Source of the DNA: Ferruginibacter sp. | GTDB taxonomy: Bacteria; Bacteroidota; Bacteroidia; Chitinophagales; Chitinophagaceae | Direction: 5' to 3' | Length of the DNA: 64,000 nt | NCBI GenBank assembly: GCA_013141115.1 | Contig: JABFRP010000002.1 | Span: 1,414,647-1,478,646, forward strand | Shown here: positions 53,035 to 61,921 of the stretch, piece after piece | How the letters are laid out: every line of letters begins with the position of its first letter | How positions within the stretch are numbered: position 1 is the stretch's first letter | Made by a program: the position numbers and the translations under genes | The notes under the pieces: model-generated | Told to the model about the DNA's origin: nothing | The model's input: only the letters and a program-made list of their open reading frames with translations | Database searches by the model: none

Positions 53035-54792
53035 TTACATTCTTGGCTTAGCAGGCAGTATTGCTTTGTCGAAATAATTAACACCACGAGTTTTTAGTTT
53101 GCGTCTAAAAACTTTATCTCCTGCTGTAACGTACAAAATATTAAAATCTGCCCCACCAAAATACATATTGGAAACTTGGTTGTTTGACGGAGGCACAGGT
53201 AGTATGGCATTTACACGGCCCAATTGATCCATAATTTGCAAACCGGTTTTGGTGGCTACGAATATTCTTCCGGCGGTATCGCATTTCAATCCGTCGGACC
53301 ATGCGTTGTAATCCATATCTGCAGTATGTAACCATCCATACCTTTGCTTAAAAGTTAATGCACCGTCAGCTTTTATTTTATATACCCATACCCAATGTGT
53401 GGCCGATTCGGTAACATATAATTGTGTTTGATCGGGCGACAGCGCAAGACCATTGGCAAATTTTATTCCTTCATCCACCACCAGCTTTTCTCCATTGGGG
53501 CGAATAAGGTATAACTTGCTTGGTCTTGTTACACCATCAGGAGATGTTACATAGATATTACCATTATAAGCAACTACAATATCGTTGCTGCCCATACTAT
53601 CGGCAACCACGGTTGCTGTTTCATTTTTATCGTAGCTTAAAATTTGTTTGGTACCTCCCGCTGCAGTGTATCTTTTTCCATCGGGGCCAAATGAGGTACC
53701 GCTTGCTCTTTTGCTATCAATATTCACCGTTGTTAATTTTTCATCCAGGCCAACTTTATATGTTTTTGAAGCAGGAATATCCTGGAAATAAATTTCACCA
53801 TTGGCATTAGCGGCAATGCCTTCTGTAAACTGGTAACCTTCTCCTACCAATTGCCATTCTTCACCTGGAATAAGCAAGTCGCTTAAAAACTGGTTTTTGC
53901 TTTTGCCTGTTGCTACAGTTGCCGGCCAGCCTTTCCATAACCAGCGCATGGCTTCCGGAAAAATAGCCGTACCCTGGTTACCGTTATGCCCGCCTTCGCC
54001 CCAAATATGATTTACTTCGTATCCTGCAAATATTAATGCCCTTTCCATAGTTTCATTGGCTTTCCACCAATCGCCGGCATAAATGTTCAGGTCATTAGCA
54101 CCATCCTGCAAAAAAATGCGAATAGGCTTAGGTTCGTATTTGCGGATGAGTATTGGGTAACGGTCGGCACCACGCAAACCAACATAAGTTCCAATGGCAC
54201 TAAACACTCTTGAAAAAGCTTCCGGATGTTCCCATGCCGCAGTAAAGGCACAAACAGCGCCACTGCTGCTGCCACCAATAGCACGATCGTTACCATTTTT
54301 TGATAAGCGTATTGCACGGCCATCGCTTGTTTTTTGTTTTTCCACTTCAGGCAAAATTTCTGTAAGCAGAAAACGGGCATAGGCATCACCCAAACCATCG
54401 TATTCAAAACTGCGGTTAAACCGGTCCAGTGTATTGGAGCCGCTGTCTGCCAATACTTTTCCCGGCGTAATAAATACGCCGATGGTTACTGGCATATCTT
54501 TTTTATGAATAAGATTGTCAAAAACCGTAGGCGCTTTCCATTGAATACCATCCTGGTTTACATATACACAGGCAGGTTGTTCGGCTTTGTATTGTTTTGG
54601 AATGTATATCCAGTAATCCCTTGTTGTGCCGGGGAATATTTTAGATTGATTGAAAGTGAATTTTAATATTTCTCCTTTGGGTACACCGGGCTGTTCTATG
54701 CTGGCAGAATCGATGGGGTATTTTTCGGGTGGTTGTTGTGCAAAAAGATTTGTTGCAATGAACATGCAGATGAAAGAAAGGAGTTGTTTCAT
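53035..54792 (-). CDS. Secreted fusion of Fes/IroE-type esterase and SMP-30/gluconolactonase-like propeller
   Basis: A 585-residue exported protein (signal: QLLSFICMFIATNLFAQ). Residues ~30-290 are an alpha/beta-hydrolase of the esterase family (RDYWIYIPKQYKAEQPACVY, nucleophile serine in RAIGGSSSGAVCAFTAAWEH, Asp in IFLQDGANDLN, His in GEGGHNGNQG). Residues ~310-580 form a six-bladed SMP-30-type propeller (ANANGEIYFQDIPASKTYKV, TSFGPDGKRYTAAGG, NGLALSPDQTQLYVTES, SDGLKCDTAGRIFVA). It probably acts on a sugar ester or lactone outside the cytoplasm. The ATG at 54792 is used over an in-frame TTG two codons earlier. It is convergent with the MoxR pair (18-bp gap). Confidence 0.87.
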   Translation of the reverse strand: MKQLLSFICMFIATNLFAQQPPEKYPIDSASIEQPGVPKGEILKFTFNQSKIFPGTTRDYWIYIPKQYKAEQPACVYVNQDGIQWKAPTVFDNLIHKKDMPVTIGVFITPGKVLADSGSNTLDRFNRSFEYDGLGDAYARFLLTEILPEVEKQKTSDGRAIRLSKNGNDRAIGGSSSGAVCAFTAAWEHPEAFSRVFSAIGTYVGLRGADRYPILIRKYEPKPIRIFLQDGANDLNIYAGDWWKANETMERALIFAGYEVNHIWGEGGHNGNQGTAIFPEAMRWLWKGWPATVATGKSKNQFLSDLLIPGEEWQLVGEGYQFTEGIAANANGEIYFQDIPASKTYKVGLDEKLTTVNIDSKRASGTSFGPDGKRYTAAGGTKQILSYDKNETATVVADSMGSNDIVVAYNGNIYVTSPDGVTRPSKLYLIRPNGEKLVVDEGIKFANGLALSPDQTQLYVTESATHWVWVYKIKADGALTFKQRYGWLHTADMDYNAWSDGLKCDTAGRIFVATKTGLQIMDQLGRVNAILPVPPSNNQVSNMYFGGADFNILYVTAGDKVFRRKLKTRGVNYFDKAILPAKPRM

Positions 54793-54949
54793 GGTCAATC
54801 GTTATAAGTGAGAAGGTTGAAACTAAAGATAGTAGGTTTATGAAGTAAAAGCAAAGTTGATTCAGGAATTTATTTTTAAGAAAAGTAATTACAGGTGTTT
54901 GATAAAAATGGCATGTAGAGGTGCTGAGATTTTTTTTGTATTTCCCTAT

Positions 54950-55045
54950 AGTTGGCACAGATACACCGACGCTCATTTACAGCCACGCATATCAGTGCCA
55001 GTGGGGTGGGGATAAGCTCTATCTAGGGTGGCAGAAAAAGTGGGA
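54950..55045. other. GC-rich block in an AT-rich spacer, nothing recognised
   Basis: The 265-bp gap between the esterase gene and the AT-rich hypothetical gene contains ~95 bases noticeably richer in G+C than either neighbour. It includes a CCACGCATATCAGTGCC...GTGGGGTGGGG stretch. It has a short minus-strand reading (RAYPHPTGTDMRGCK then stop) but no credible gene or hairpin. It may be a fragment of a vanished element. Confidence 0.25.
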
Positions 55046-55057
55046 TACTATTTATCA

Positions 55058-56029
55058 CTAAAATGGCAAGTCTTCTACTATATAAATATCATCGTTAGTT
55101 TTTGGGGGAATGTTAGGGATATATGGGATTTTAGTTAAAGATAAGTTTTCATTCTTACTTATATCAATTGGCCTTAAATGTAAAATAGAGTCAATAACAT
55201 ATTCTATACATTCTATACATTCTTTTGGCTGTGTTTTAACTTGCCTATCTTCAAACACCAAAACAATTCTCCCTCGTGAAATGCAATGCCTATAATATCT
55301 TAACTTAGTAGTTCTAGTATCAATTGAGGAGTATGGAAAGTCAATTTTAATATCTATTGCAATTTGATGTTTGTTCTTAAGATAAATTGTTGCTAAATCT
55401 GAATAGATATCAATTAGGAATGATTTTGCTAAAAAAGAATCTACAAATATCTGATTTGTTTGATAAAAAAGAGAGGTGTTTTTATCAGTTGAATAATTAG
55501 CTTGCGGTAGTTTACTTATGCTATTACAAATTTTATTATAACGAATATTAAATAGGTTTTCACTTGAAGTTATTTTCTTTATTTCATTATCATAATAATT
55601 TAACTCCTTAAAATAGAGACTCATTTTTTTATCATAATTCAAACATTCTTCATTATTTCTGTTCTTTATATTTTTAATTTCGTCATCATATTTTTCCTGA
55701 GATTTATAGCTTATATACAATCCGACTAAACCAAAACTTATAAAAGTCATTATCCAAAGTACAGAAGAATAACCTCTGAAATCCTTATCTTCATCACCAT
55801 AAACAAGTAACAAAATCGTTCCAAAAAAAGCTCCAAAAAAAATAATTTTTGTGATTATCTTAGACTTTTTGAGTGGTATTTGGATTTCCGTATGTTTCAA
55901 CGGTATTACTGGCGGCGAGGGCAATACCGGCACAAACTGAATAATTTTTTCATAATCTAGTGGAAAAAAAACGTGAGGATAGTGTGTGAAACTATCAAAG
56001 TCATTATGTGATTTTGTTCTTTTTTTCAT
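55058..56029 (-). CDS. Hypothetical membrane protein with possible DUF559-like PD-(D/E)XK C-terminus
   Basis: A 323-residue AT-rich, Lys/Asn/Ile-rich protein. Two membrane helices lie at ~58-78 and ~88-108 (IIFFGAFFGTILLLVYG and SVLWIMTFISFGLVGLYIS). A coiled-coil stretch (SQEKYDDEIKNIKNRNNEE) follows. The C-terminal ~120 residues show a DUF559-like order: IAIDIKIDFPY (acidic strand), then RTTKLRYYRHCISRGRIVLV and FEDRQVKTQPKECIECI. That is the shape of the small endonuclease fold in which a helix of aromatic/basic residues follows the acidic strand. Full catalytic residues could not be confirmed. Base use differs from its neighbours, suggesting recent acquisition. Function unknown. Confidence 0.55.
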   Translation of the reverse strand: MKKRTKSHNDFDSFTHYPHVFFPLDYEKIIQFVPVLPSPPVIPLKHTEIQIPLKKSKIITKIIFFGAFFGTILLLVYGDEDKDFRGYSSVLWIMTFISFGLVGLYISYKSQEKYDDEIKNIKNRNNEECLNYDKKMSLYFKELNYYDNEIKKITSSENLFNIRYNKICNSISKLPQANYSTDKNTSLFYQTNQIFVDSFLAKSFLIDIYSDLATIYLKNKHQIAIDIKIDFPYSSIDTRTTKLRYYRHCISRGRIVLVFEDRQVKTQPKECIECIEYVIDSILHLRPIDISKNENLSLTKIPYIPNIPPKTNDDIYIVEDLPF

Positions 56030-56145
56030 CTCGTAATTTTCTTTTCCATGAAATTGTTTATGAGGATTTTATTTTCAAGCTTCGTGATTTATTTTAAGTT
56101 ACACTTACCGATGTGAAGGTATAATGTTTTCGAATTCGCTATATA

Positions 56146-56174
56146 CAAAAAAACCGAAGTTTTTAAACTTCGGT
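56146..56174 (-). terminator. Rho-independent terminator
   Basis: On the minus strand ACCGAAGTTT and AAACTTCGGT form a perfect 10-bp stem (56153-56162, 56165-56174), followed by seven T residues at 56152-56146. It lies ~155 bp past the stop of the S74-like gene and may mark the end of its transcript. Confidence 0.85.
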
Positions 56175-56328
56175 CTGTTTAAAAATAGAATATTAAACCC
56201 TTTTTCTTAAAAGATAAATTACTGCAAAATTTGTTTTTGAGCTGCTGCTTAAGCACTTTTTTACGTTCATTTGTAATGGCAGTATACAAAGCCGCATCTT
56301 TAGCTACATATATTTGCAATTTATACTG

Positions 56329-56781
56329 TTACCTGGCAGCAGTGCTTTTTTTATTCTTCAAAGCCTCCACTTCTTCTGTTAATTTTTGTATTTGTTGCTG
56401 CTGTTGTTGAATAGAGGCAACTAAAACAGGAATTAAACTTGCTTCATCAATTGTTTTAATTTTCGTATCCCGGTAACTGTTTTTACCAAACATATACGAA
56501 ATACTTTTTTGCTTAACCATACTGGGAAACACCTGTTGTAATTCCTCTGCAATGAACCCATACTTTACCCCATGCTCCAGGTTGAGGTGTTTAAATTTTT
56601 GTATATCATATTCAAACGTTTTGGGGCTAAGCTGCACCAGCTTTTGCAATGGCGAACTGATGACCGCTACATTTTTTTTAATTTCACTATCAGTAACTGT
56701 TTGTGAAAATACCCTTCCTGATATAACTAATACTGCAAATAACAAGGATGCTTTTTTAATATTTTTATATGTATTGTACAT
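56329..56781 (-). CDS. Exported ICA/peptidase S74-type chaperone-domain protein
   Basis: A 150-residue protein: a signal-like N-terminus (KKASLLFAVLVISGRVFSQ) leads directly into an intramolecular-chaperone/S74-like segment (PKTFEYDIQKFKHLNLEHGV, KYGFIAEELQQVFPSMVKQ, TIDEASLIPVLVASIQQQQQ) and a C-terminal coiled coil. Homologous domains normally follow a large beta-rich passenger that they help trimerise. Here no passenger precedes it, so it may act in trans or be a trimmed remnant. The frame continues in phase for 48 codons past the TAA at 56329 (YKLQIYVAKDAALYTAITNE, ERKKVLKQQLKNKF) to 56185. That hints at a former longer end or readthrough. Confidence 0.7.
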   Translation of the reverse strand: MYNTYKNIKKASLLFAVLVISGRVFSQTVTDSEIKKNVAVISSPLQKLVQLSPKTFEYDIQKFKHLNLEHGVKYGFIAEELQQVFPSMVKQKSISYMFGKNSYRDTKIKTIDEASLIPVLVASIQQQQQQIQKLTEEVEALKNKKSTAAR

Positions 56782-56877
56782 AAGTTTATTATTTAAGTAG
56801 TGTAAAAAAAATACTGCGTTTTGGAAAACATTATCATCTATGTTTTCATCAATAAATAAAAATCAAATAAATAAAAC

Positions 56878-57255
56878 TTATGCCAGTTCGGGAGGAGGTG
56901 TTATTACGGGAAGAAAAACATCTTGTTTGCGTGCAATGTTATTTGCTGCAATACTTTTTGTGGCTAAAGTGCACCATATACCTGTGAAGCTGTACTGATT
57001 ATTTTCGAGAAAGAATTCTTTTAGTTCTGTTTCGGCTTTTTCTTCTGCATTTTTTTCAGCAGTACCTGTTTCCGTATTTATCAGTTTTTCTAGTCCAGCT
57101 ATTTTGCCTAATTGTGCCGATAGCATTGGCAAAACAGATACAATGCCTTTAAAAGCAAAAAGGGCGATGAAAAAAACAGTAATAATATATTTGAAACAGC
57201 TTTTTATCATAAAATATGTTGCAAAAATAGCTATATAACATTGCTTAAACAACAT
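56878..57255 (-). CDS. Small membrane protein of unknown function
   Basis: A 125-residue protein. A hydrophobic region at ~20-50 (YIITVFFIALFAFKGIVSVL) is followed by an Ala/Glu-rich stretch (LINTETGTAEKNAEEKAETE) and a C-terminal end containing FLPVITPPPELA. No known domain recognised. The start could also be the ATG at 57210 (MIKSCFK). Minus-strand neighbours are asnS upstream, behind a terminator, and the S74-like gene downstream. It may be monocistronic. Function unknown. Confidence 0.55.
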   Translation of the reverse strand: MLFKQCYIAIFATYFMIKSCFKYIITVFFIALFAFKGIVSVLPMLSAQLGKIAGLEKLINTETGTAEKNAEEKAETELKEFFLENNQYSFTGIWCTLATKSIAANNIARKQDVFLPVITPPPELA

Positions 57256-57288
57256 TTATGGCGCATTTTAAGATTTTATTTAGATACT

Positions 57289-57325
57289 ATAAGAAAGACC
57301 GGCATTTTATGCCGGTCTTTCTTAT
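57289..57325 (-). terminator. Rho-independent terminator of asnS
   Basis: A 17-bp perfect palindrome (57289-57305 with 57309-57325) with a 3-nt loop, AAAGACCGGCAT/ATGCCGGTCTTT at its core, lies 18 bp past the asnS stop. The arms carry A/T-rich ends that could serve as a U-tract on either strand. Confidence 0.88.
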
Positions 57326-57343
57326 AACTAGTTTTTCTATAAC

Positions 57344-58798
57344 CTAAAACTCCGCACTCTTCGGGTATCTTGGAAAAGGAATTACATCCCTGATATTTCC
57401 CATGCCGGTAACAAACTGTACCAAACGTTCAAAACCTAAACCAAAGCCTGCATGCGGGCAGGCACCAAACTTCCTGGTATCCAAATACCACCACAGTTCT
57501 TCTGCCGGAATATGCATTTCTTCCATACGTTTTAATAATTTGTCGATGCGCTCTTCTCTTTGGCTGCCGCCTACAATTTCGCCAATACCCGGTGCCAAAA
57601 TATCCATTGCAGCAACGGTTTGCCTTCCGGGCTCGCAATTATCATTCTGGCGCATGTAAAAAGCTTTTATTTCAGCAGGATAATCGGTGAGTATAACCGG
57701 TTTTTTAAAATGCTTTTCTACCAGGTATCTTTCGTGTTCGCTTTGTAAATCAACGCCCCATTTATCAACTAAGTATTGAAACTTTTTCTTTTTATTGTGA
57801 TTGCTTTCTCTTAAAATTTCTATCGCTTCAGTGTAGGTCAATCTTTGAAAATCATTTTCCACTACAAAATTTAATTTGTCGATGAGGCCCAGTTCGCTCC
57901 TGTCTTGCTGTGGTTTTTGTTTTTCTTCTTCTTCCAAACGCTGTGCTAAAAATTCCAGGTCTTCTTTATTATGCTCCATGGCATGTTTGATCACATACTT
58001 GATGAATGCTTCAGCAAGGTTCATATTATCTTCCAGGTCGTTGAACGCCACTTCGGGTTCAATCATCCAAAACTCTGCAAGGTGCCTGGTGGTATTACTG
58101 TTCTCTGCACGAAAAGTTGGCCCGAATGTATAAATATCACTAAAAGCCATAGCCGCTAATTCACCTTCCAGTTGCCCGCTAACGGTAAGGTTGGTGCTGC
58201 GGCCAAAAAAATCTGCTGCAAAATTAATAGAACCGTCATCATTTTTGGGTGCGTTACCATCTAAAGGCAAAGTAGTTACTTTAAACATTTCCCCGGCACC
58301 TTCTGCATCACTTGCAGTAATGATGGGTGTATGGAGGTATACGAATCCTTTATCATTAAAAAATTTATGTATGGCAAATGCAAGTGCATGGCGTACCCGG
58401 AAAACCGCACTGAAGGTATTGGTTCTAAAACGCAAATGAGCGATCTCTCTTAAAAATTCCAGGCTGTGTTTTTTGGGCTGCAAAGGAAATTTTTCGGCAT
58501 CGCTGTCGCCTAGTATTTCTATTTCCGTAGCTTTTAATTCTACTTTTTGTCCCTTGCCTAAAGAGGCAATTACTTCACCGGTGGCTTTAATACAAGCGCC
58601 GGTGGTTAAGCGCTTCAACAGCGCCTCATCAAACTTGCCCAGCTCGGCTACTATCTGGATATTGTTATTGGTGCTGCCATCATTTAATGCTATAAACTGG
58701 TTATTGCGGAAGGTACGTACCCAACCCATAACCGTGGCCTCGTAATTGGCTTCTTCGCTGGCCAATAATTCCTTGATCTTAATTCTTTTATTAAACAT
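57344..58798 (-). CDS. asnS: Asparaginyl-tRNA synthetase
   Basis: A 484-residue class IIb synthetase. The N-terminal OB-fold anticodon-binding domain contains [20 protein letters not shown]. Class II motifs follow: motif 1 in [19 protein letters not shown], motif 2 in [20 protein letters not shown] with [11 protein letters not shown], and motif 3 in [20 protein letters not shown]. It charges tRNA-Asn. The [17 protein letters not shown] stretch fits AsnRS rather than LysRS or AspRS. The stop is followed by a strong terminator. A minus-strand TATATTTG box at 58825-58818 lies 19 bp upstream of the ATG. Confidence 0.97.
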   Translation of the reverse strand: MFNKRIKIKELLASEEANYEATVMGWVRTFRNNQFIALNDGSTNNNIQIVAELGKFDEALLKRLTTGACIKATGEVIASLGKGQKVELKATEIEILGDSDAEKFPLQPKKHSLEFLREIAHLRFRTNTFSAVFRVRHALAFAIHKFFNDKGFVYLHTPIITASDAEGAGEMFKVTTLPLDGNAPKNDDGSINFAADFFGRSTNLTVSGQLEGELAAMAFSDIYTFGPTFRAENSNTTRHLAEFWMIEPEVAFNDLEDNMNLAEAFIKYVIKHAMEHNKEDLEFLAQRLEEEEKQKPQQDRSELGLIDKLNFVVENDFQRLTYTEAIEILRESNHNKKKKFQYLVDKWGVDLQSEHERYLVEKHFKKPVILTDYPAEIKAFYMRQNDNCEPGRQTVAAMDILAPGIGEIVGGSQREERIDKLLKRMEEMHIPAEELWWYLDTRKFGACPHAGFGLGFERLVQFVTGMGNIRDVIPFPRYPKSAEF

Positions 58799-58840
58799 AA
58801 ATTCAATTTGTGGAGTGCAAATATAAATTATCTGGCATTA

Positions 58841-58909
58841 CCAGCAGAAATCGAAGAACAGCGCAGAAAAGAAAAGCATTCATCTGCGGATCTCTGTGAT
58901 TTCTGCAGG
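58841..58909. repeat. Degenerate CGCAGA-type intergenic repeat
   Basis: CCAGCAGAAATC (58841-58852) is the reverse complement of CCTGCAGAAATC's partner at 58898-58909 with one mismatch. An inner CAGCGCAG and CATCTGCGG echo the repeat family at 5782-5843 and 29526-29627. It lies in the asnS-rho divergent gap, which holds no other recognisable feature. Confidence 0.55.
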
Positions 58910-59086
58910 CATACTAAAAAAAATTGCATTTTTGCCAAAAAACAGCGTAATATTGCAACGGAATCCAACTGATAAGGTCTATCCAATCATTCGCTTCATC
59001 AGATACTCATATTCCAATCAATATAAATTCTCAATTACATTTTCAGATTTAAGACGGTTTTTTGAAGACATTATTTTCAACTTTTT

Positions 59087-60694
59087 ATGTACGATATTTC
59101 ACAACTGAACGACCTGCTCGTTCCTGAATTGCTTGACATTGCAGAACAACTCCGCATCTCTAATGCAAAAAAATTAAACAAACAGGATTTGATAACACAA
59201 ATTCTGGATAAACAATCCCGTATGAACTCAGCAAAAAACGAAGAGGAAAAACCTAAACGTAAACGCATTATTAAGCCTGCCGAAGGCGCAGCTGCCGAAG
59301 AACAACACGTGGCACCTGAAACTAAAATGGCAAGGCCAAAAAGAGCGGAAGCTGAAAAAAAGCAACCGGTAAAAAAAGTGGTTGAAGAACAGGAACAGGA
59401 AGAAGAAGAATTACAACCCATCACCAGTGAACAAAGTACCATACCCGCTGCCATTGCACAAATGCTGCAGGCCGAAGATGGTGATATACAACAGCCCGAA
59501 ACACAATTAGAAGAAACACCACCACAGCAAACCAAACAATTTCAGCAACGCAGAGAGCAACCCTCTTTCAATATAGAATTTGATGGTGTTATTTTAGGCG
59601 AAGGTGTTTTAGAAATGATGCCTGATGGCTATGGTTTTTTACGCAGCAGCGATTACAATTATTTGTCTTCTCCCGATGATATTTATGTTTCACCTTCTCA
59701 AATAAAATTGTTTGGATTAAAAACAGGTGATACTGTTTACGGAAGTGTTCGTCCGCCAAAAGAAGGCGAAAAATATTTTGCTTTATTAAAAGTAGATACC
59801 ATAAATGGTAAAAGGCCGGATGAAGTGAGAGACCGTGTGCCTTTTGATTACTTAACACCATTGTTCCCTTTTGAAAAATTAAACCTTTGTACCAAATCGG
59901 ATAATTACAGCACCAGGATAATGGATCTCTTTACGCCTATTGGTAAAGGCCAGCGTGGATTAATTGTTGCCCAGCCAAAAACGGGTAAAACCATGTTGCT
60001 GAAAGAACTGGCAAATGCCATTGCAGAAAATCATCCTGAATGTTATTTGATGATTGTTCTGGTAGACGAAAGGCCGGAAGAGGTTACCGATATGGAACGT
60101 AGTGTAAGGGCAGAAGTTATTGCCAGCACATTTGATGAACCAGCTGATAAACATGTAAAAGTTAGTACAATAGCTTTGCAAAAAGCAAAACGTTTGGTAG
60201 AATGCGGCCATGATGTGGTGATTTTGTTAGATAGCATTACCCGCTTGGCAAGAGCACACAATACCGTGGCGCCAAGCAGCGGTAAAGTATTAAGTGGTGG
60301 TGTGGAAGCCAACGCCATGCAAAAACCAAAACAGTTTTTTGGTGCGGCACGTAAAATAGAAAATGGCGGATCATTAACCATAATTGCAACTGCATTAGTA
60401 GATACCGGAAGTAAAATGGACGAGGTGATCTTTGAAGAATTTAAAGGAACCGGTAACATGGAATTACAACTGGAACGTAAATTATCTAACCGCAGAATTT
60501 ATCCTGCCATTGATATTGTGGCATCATCTACAAGGCGTGATGATCTGTTGCTGGATAAAGATACCTTCCAGCGCATGTGGGTATTGCGTAAGCATATGGC
60601 CGATATGAATCCTGAAGAGGCGATAAATACATTGCTTAAAAATATGAGAGGCACAAAAGATAATGCCGAGTTTTTAACCAGTATGAACGGATAA
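59087..60694 (+). CDS. rho: Transcription termination factor Rho
   Basis: A 535-residue hexameric RNA helicase. A Rho_N segment opens it ([20 protein letters not shown]), then a low-complexity acidic/basic linker at ~50-155 ([13 protein letters not shown]), the cold-shock-like RNA-binding domain ([39 protein letters not shown]), and the ATPase core with Walker [21 protein letters not shown] (~290) and [20 protein letters not shown]. It is longer than E. coli Rho (419 residues) because of the linker, which is common in this phylum. Monocistronic: a terminator follows. Confidence 0.97.
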   Translation: MYDISQLNDLLVPELLDIAEQLRISNAKKLNKQDLITQILDKQSRMNSAKNEEEKPKRKRIIKPAEGAAAEEQHVAPETKMARPKRAEAEKKQPVKKVVEEQEQEEEELQPITSEQSTIPAAIAQMLQAEDGDIQQPETQLEETPPQQTKQFQQRREQPSFNIEFDGVILGEGVLEMMPDGYGFLRSSDYNYLSSPDDIYVSPSQIKLFGLKTGDTVYGSVRPPKEGEKYFALLKVDTINGKRPDEVRDRVPFDYLTPLFPFEKLNLCTKSDNYSTRIMDLFTPIGKGQRGLIVAQPKTGKTMLLKELANAIAENHPECYLMIVLVDERPEEVTDMERSVRAEVIASTFDEPADKHVKVSTIALQKAKRLVECGHDVVILLDSITRLARAHNTVAPSSGKVLSGGVEANAMQKPKQFFGAARKIENGGSLTIIATALVDTGSKMDEVIFEEFKGTGNMELQLERKLSNRRIYPAIDIVASSTRRDDLLLDKDTFQRMWVLRKHMADMNPEEAINTLLKNMRGTKDNAEFLTSMNG

Positions 60695-60734
60695 GATTTA
60701 ATGAATAATTGAAAATGAACTAATGGATAATGAA

Positions 60735-60768
60735 AGCCGTCTCAATTTATTGAAGACGGCTTTTTTTT
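60735..60768 (+). terminator. Rho-independent terminator of rho
   Basis: AGCCGTCT (60735-60742) pairs with AGACGGCT (60754-60761) around an 11-nt loop, with eight T residues following. It lies ~40 bp past the rho stop. Confidence 0.88.
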
Positions 60769-60796
60769 CTTTGGTAACTTAGATGAATAAAATAAC

Positions 60797-61921
60797 ATGG
60801 CCATACAAAAAGTAACGATAGAGGAGTTTTTACAATTAGCCAAACAACATCCTGTTTTTGATGTACGCAGCCCGGGGGAGTATGTACATGCACATATACC
60901 CGGTGCCATAAGTTTGCCTTTATTTACAGATGAAGAAAGAAAAGTAGTAGGTACCGCTTACAAACAACAAAGCAAACAAACGGCAATAAAATTTGGCCTT
61001 GATTATTTTGGGGTGAAAATGCGTAGTATGGTAGAAGAAGTGGAGTCGTTGATGGTTGCCCGTAAAACGTTGGCCGGTAAAACTGCACCAACCACCAACG
61101 AACAACCAACCACCAACAACATTCTTGTTCATTGCTGGCGTGGCGGTATGCGTAGTGCAGGTGTAGCTTGGTTGCTGGATCTGTATGGGTTTAAGGTGTA
61201 TACATTAATTGGTGGTTACAAAGTATATCGTAAATGGGTACAGGCGCAATTTGAAAAAGAATATGCGTTTAAAATAATTGGCGGTTATACCGGCAGTGGA
61301 AAAACTTTAGTAATACAACAACTTGCACAGCAACAACAAAATATAATCGATCTGGAAGCATTGGCCAATCATAAAGGATCAGCATTTGGAGCATTAGGAG
61401 AAGAACCGCAACCGAAGCAGGAAATGTTTGAAAATCTTTTGGCAAAAAAGTTGGTGGATGTTAGTAGTAAGATAACAGATAGTGCTAATAATGATCAGCT
61501 ACCATCCAATATTTATTTAGAAGACGAAAGCCAGCGCATTGGCAACCTGCAAATACCGATGCCGCTTTGGTTTACAATGCGTAAATGCCCGGTGTATTTT
61601 TTAGATATCCCGTTTGAAGAAAGATTGAATTATATAACCGAAGAATATGGAAAGTTTAAAACGGAGCAATTGGTAAATGCTATCATCCGTATACAAAAAC
61701 GCCTGGGTGGATTAGAAACCAAAAATGCTATTACTCGCCTGCTGGAAAATAATCACAAAGCATGTTTCAGCATTTTACTTACCTATTACGATAAATTGTA
61801 CAATAAGGGCTTGCAAAACAGGGAAAATCTTTCGGCATTACTAAATAAAATACCATGTTTAAGCGTTGATACCACAACCAATACCCAAAATATTTTAATA
61901 TGCCATACCGTAACTACATAA
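60797..61921 (+). CDS. mnmH: tRNA 2-selenouridine synthase MnmH (SelU)
   Basis: A 374-residue two-domain protein. The N-terminal rhodanese-like domain (FDVRSPGEYVHAHIPGAISL) has its catalytic Cys in NILVHCWRGGMRSAGVAWLL (~115). The C-terminal P-loop domain carries GGYTGSGKTLVIQQLAQQQQ (~165) and YLEDESQRIGNLQIP. It replaces sulfur with selenium at C2 of the wobble uridine in tRNAs for Lys, Glu and Gln, using selenophosphate from SelD, which is encoded ~1.4 kb downstream. No selA or selB (selenocysteine insertion) is in view, so tRNA selenation may be the only selenium use here. The stop overlaps the start of the next gene by 22 bp. Confidence 0.95.
   Translation: MAIQKVTIEEFLQLAKQHPVFDVRSPGEYVHAHIPGAISLPLFTDEERKVVGTAYKQQSKQTAIKFGLDYFGVKMRSMVEEVESLMVARKTLAGKTAPTTNEQPTTNNILVHCWRGGMRSAGVAWLLDLYGFKVYTLIGGYKVYRKWVQAQFEKEYAFKIIGGYTGSGKTLVIQQLAQQQQNIIDLEALANHKGSAFGALGEEPQPKQEMFENLLAKKLVDVSSKITDSANNDQLPSNIYLEDESQRIGNLQIPMPLWFTMRKCPVYFLDIPFEERLNYITEEYGKFKTEQLVNAIIRIQKRLGGLETKNAITRLLENNHKACFSILLTYYDKLYNKGLQNRENLSALLNKIPCLSVDTTTNTQNILICHTVTT

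Noticed and set aside
54641-54976. 111-residue minus-strand reading before the esterase
   Set aside because: It runs into the esterase coding region in another frame and has low-complexity content with no conservation signal.
58799-59086. tRNA or riboswitch in the asnS-rho gap
   Set aside because: No cloverleaf or conserved core was found; only degenerate repeat sequence and AT-rich spacer are visible.
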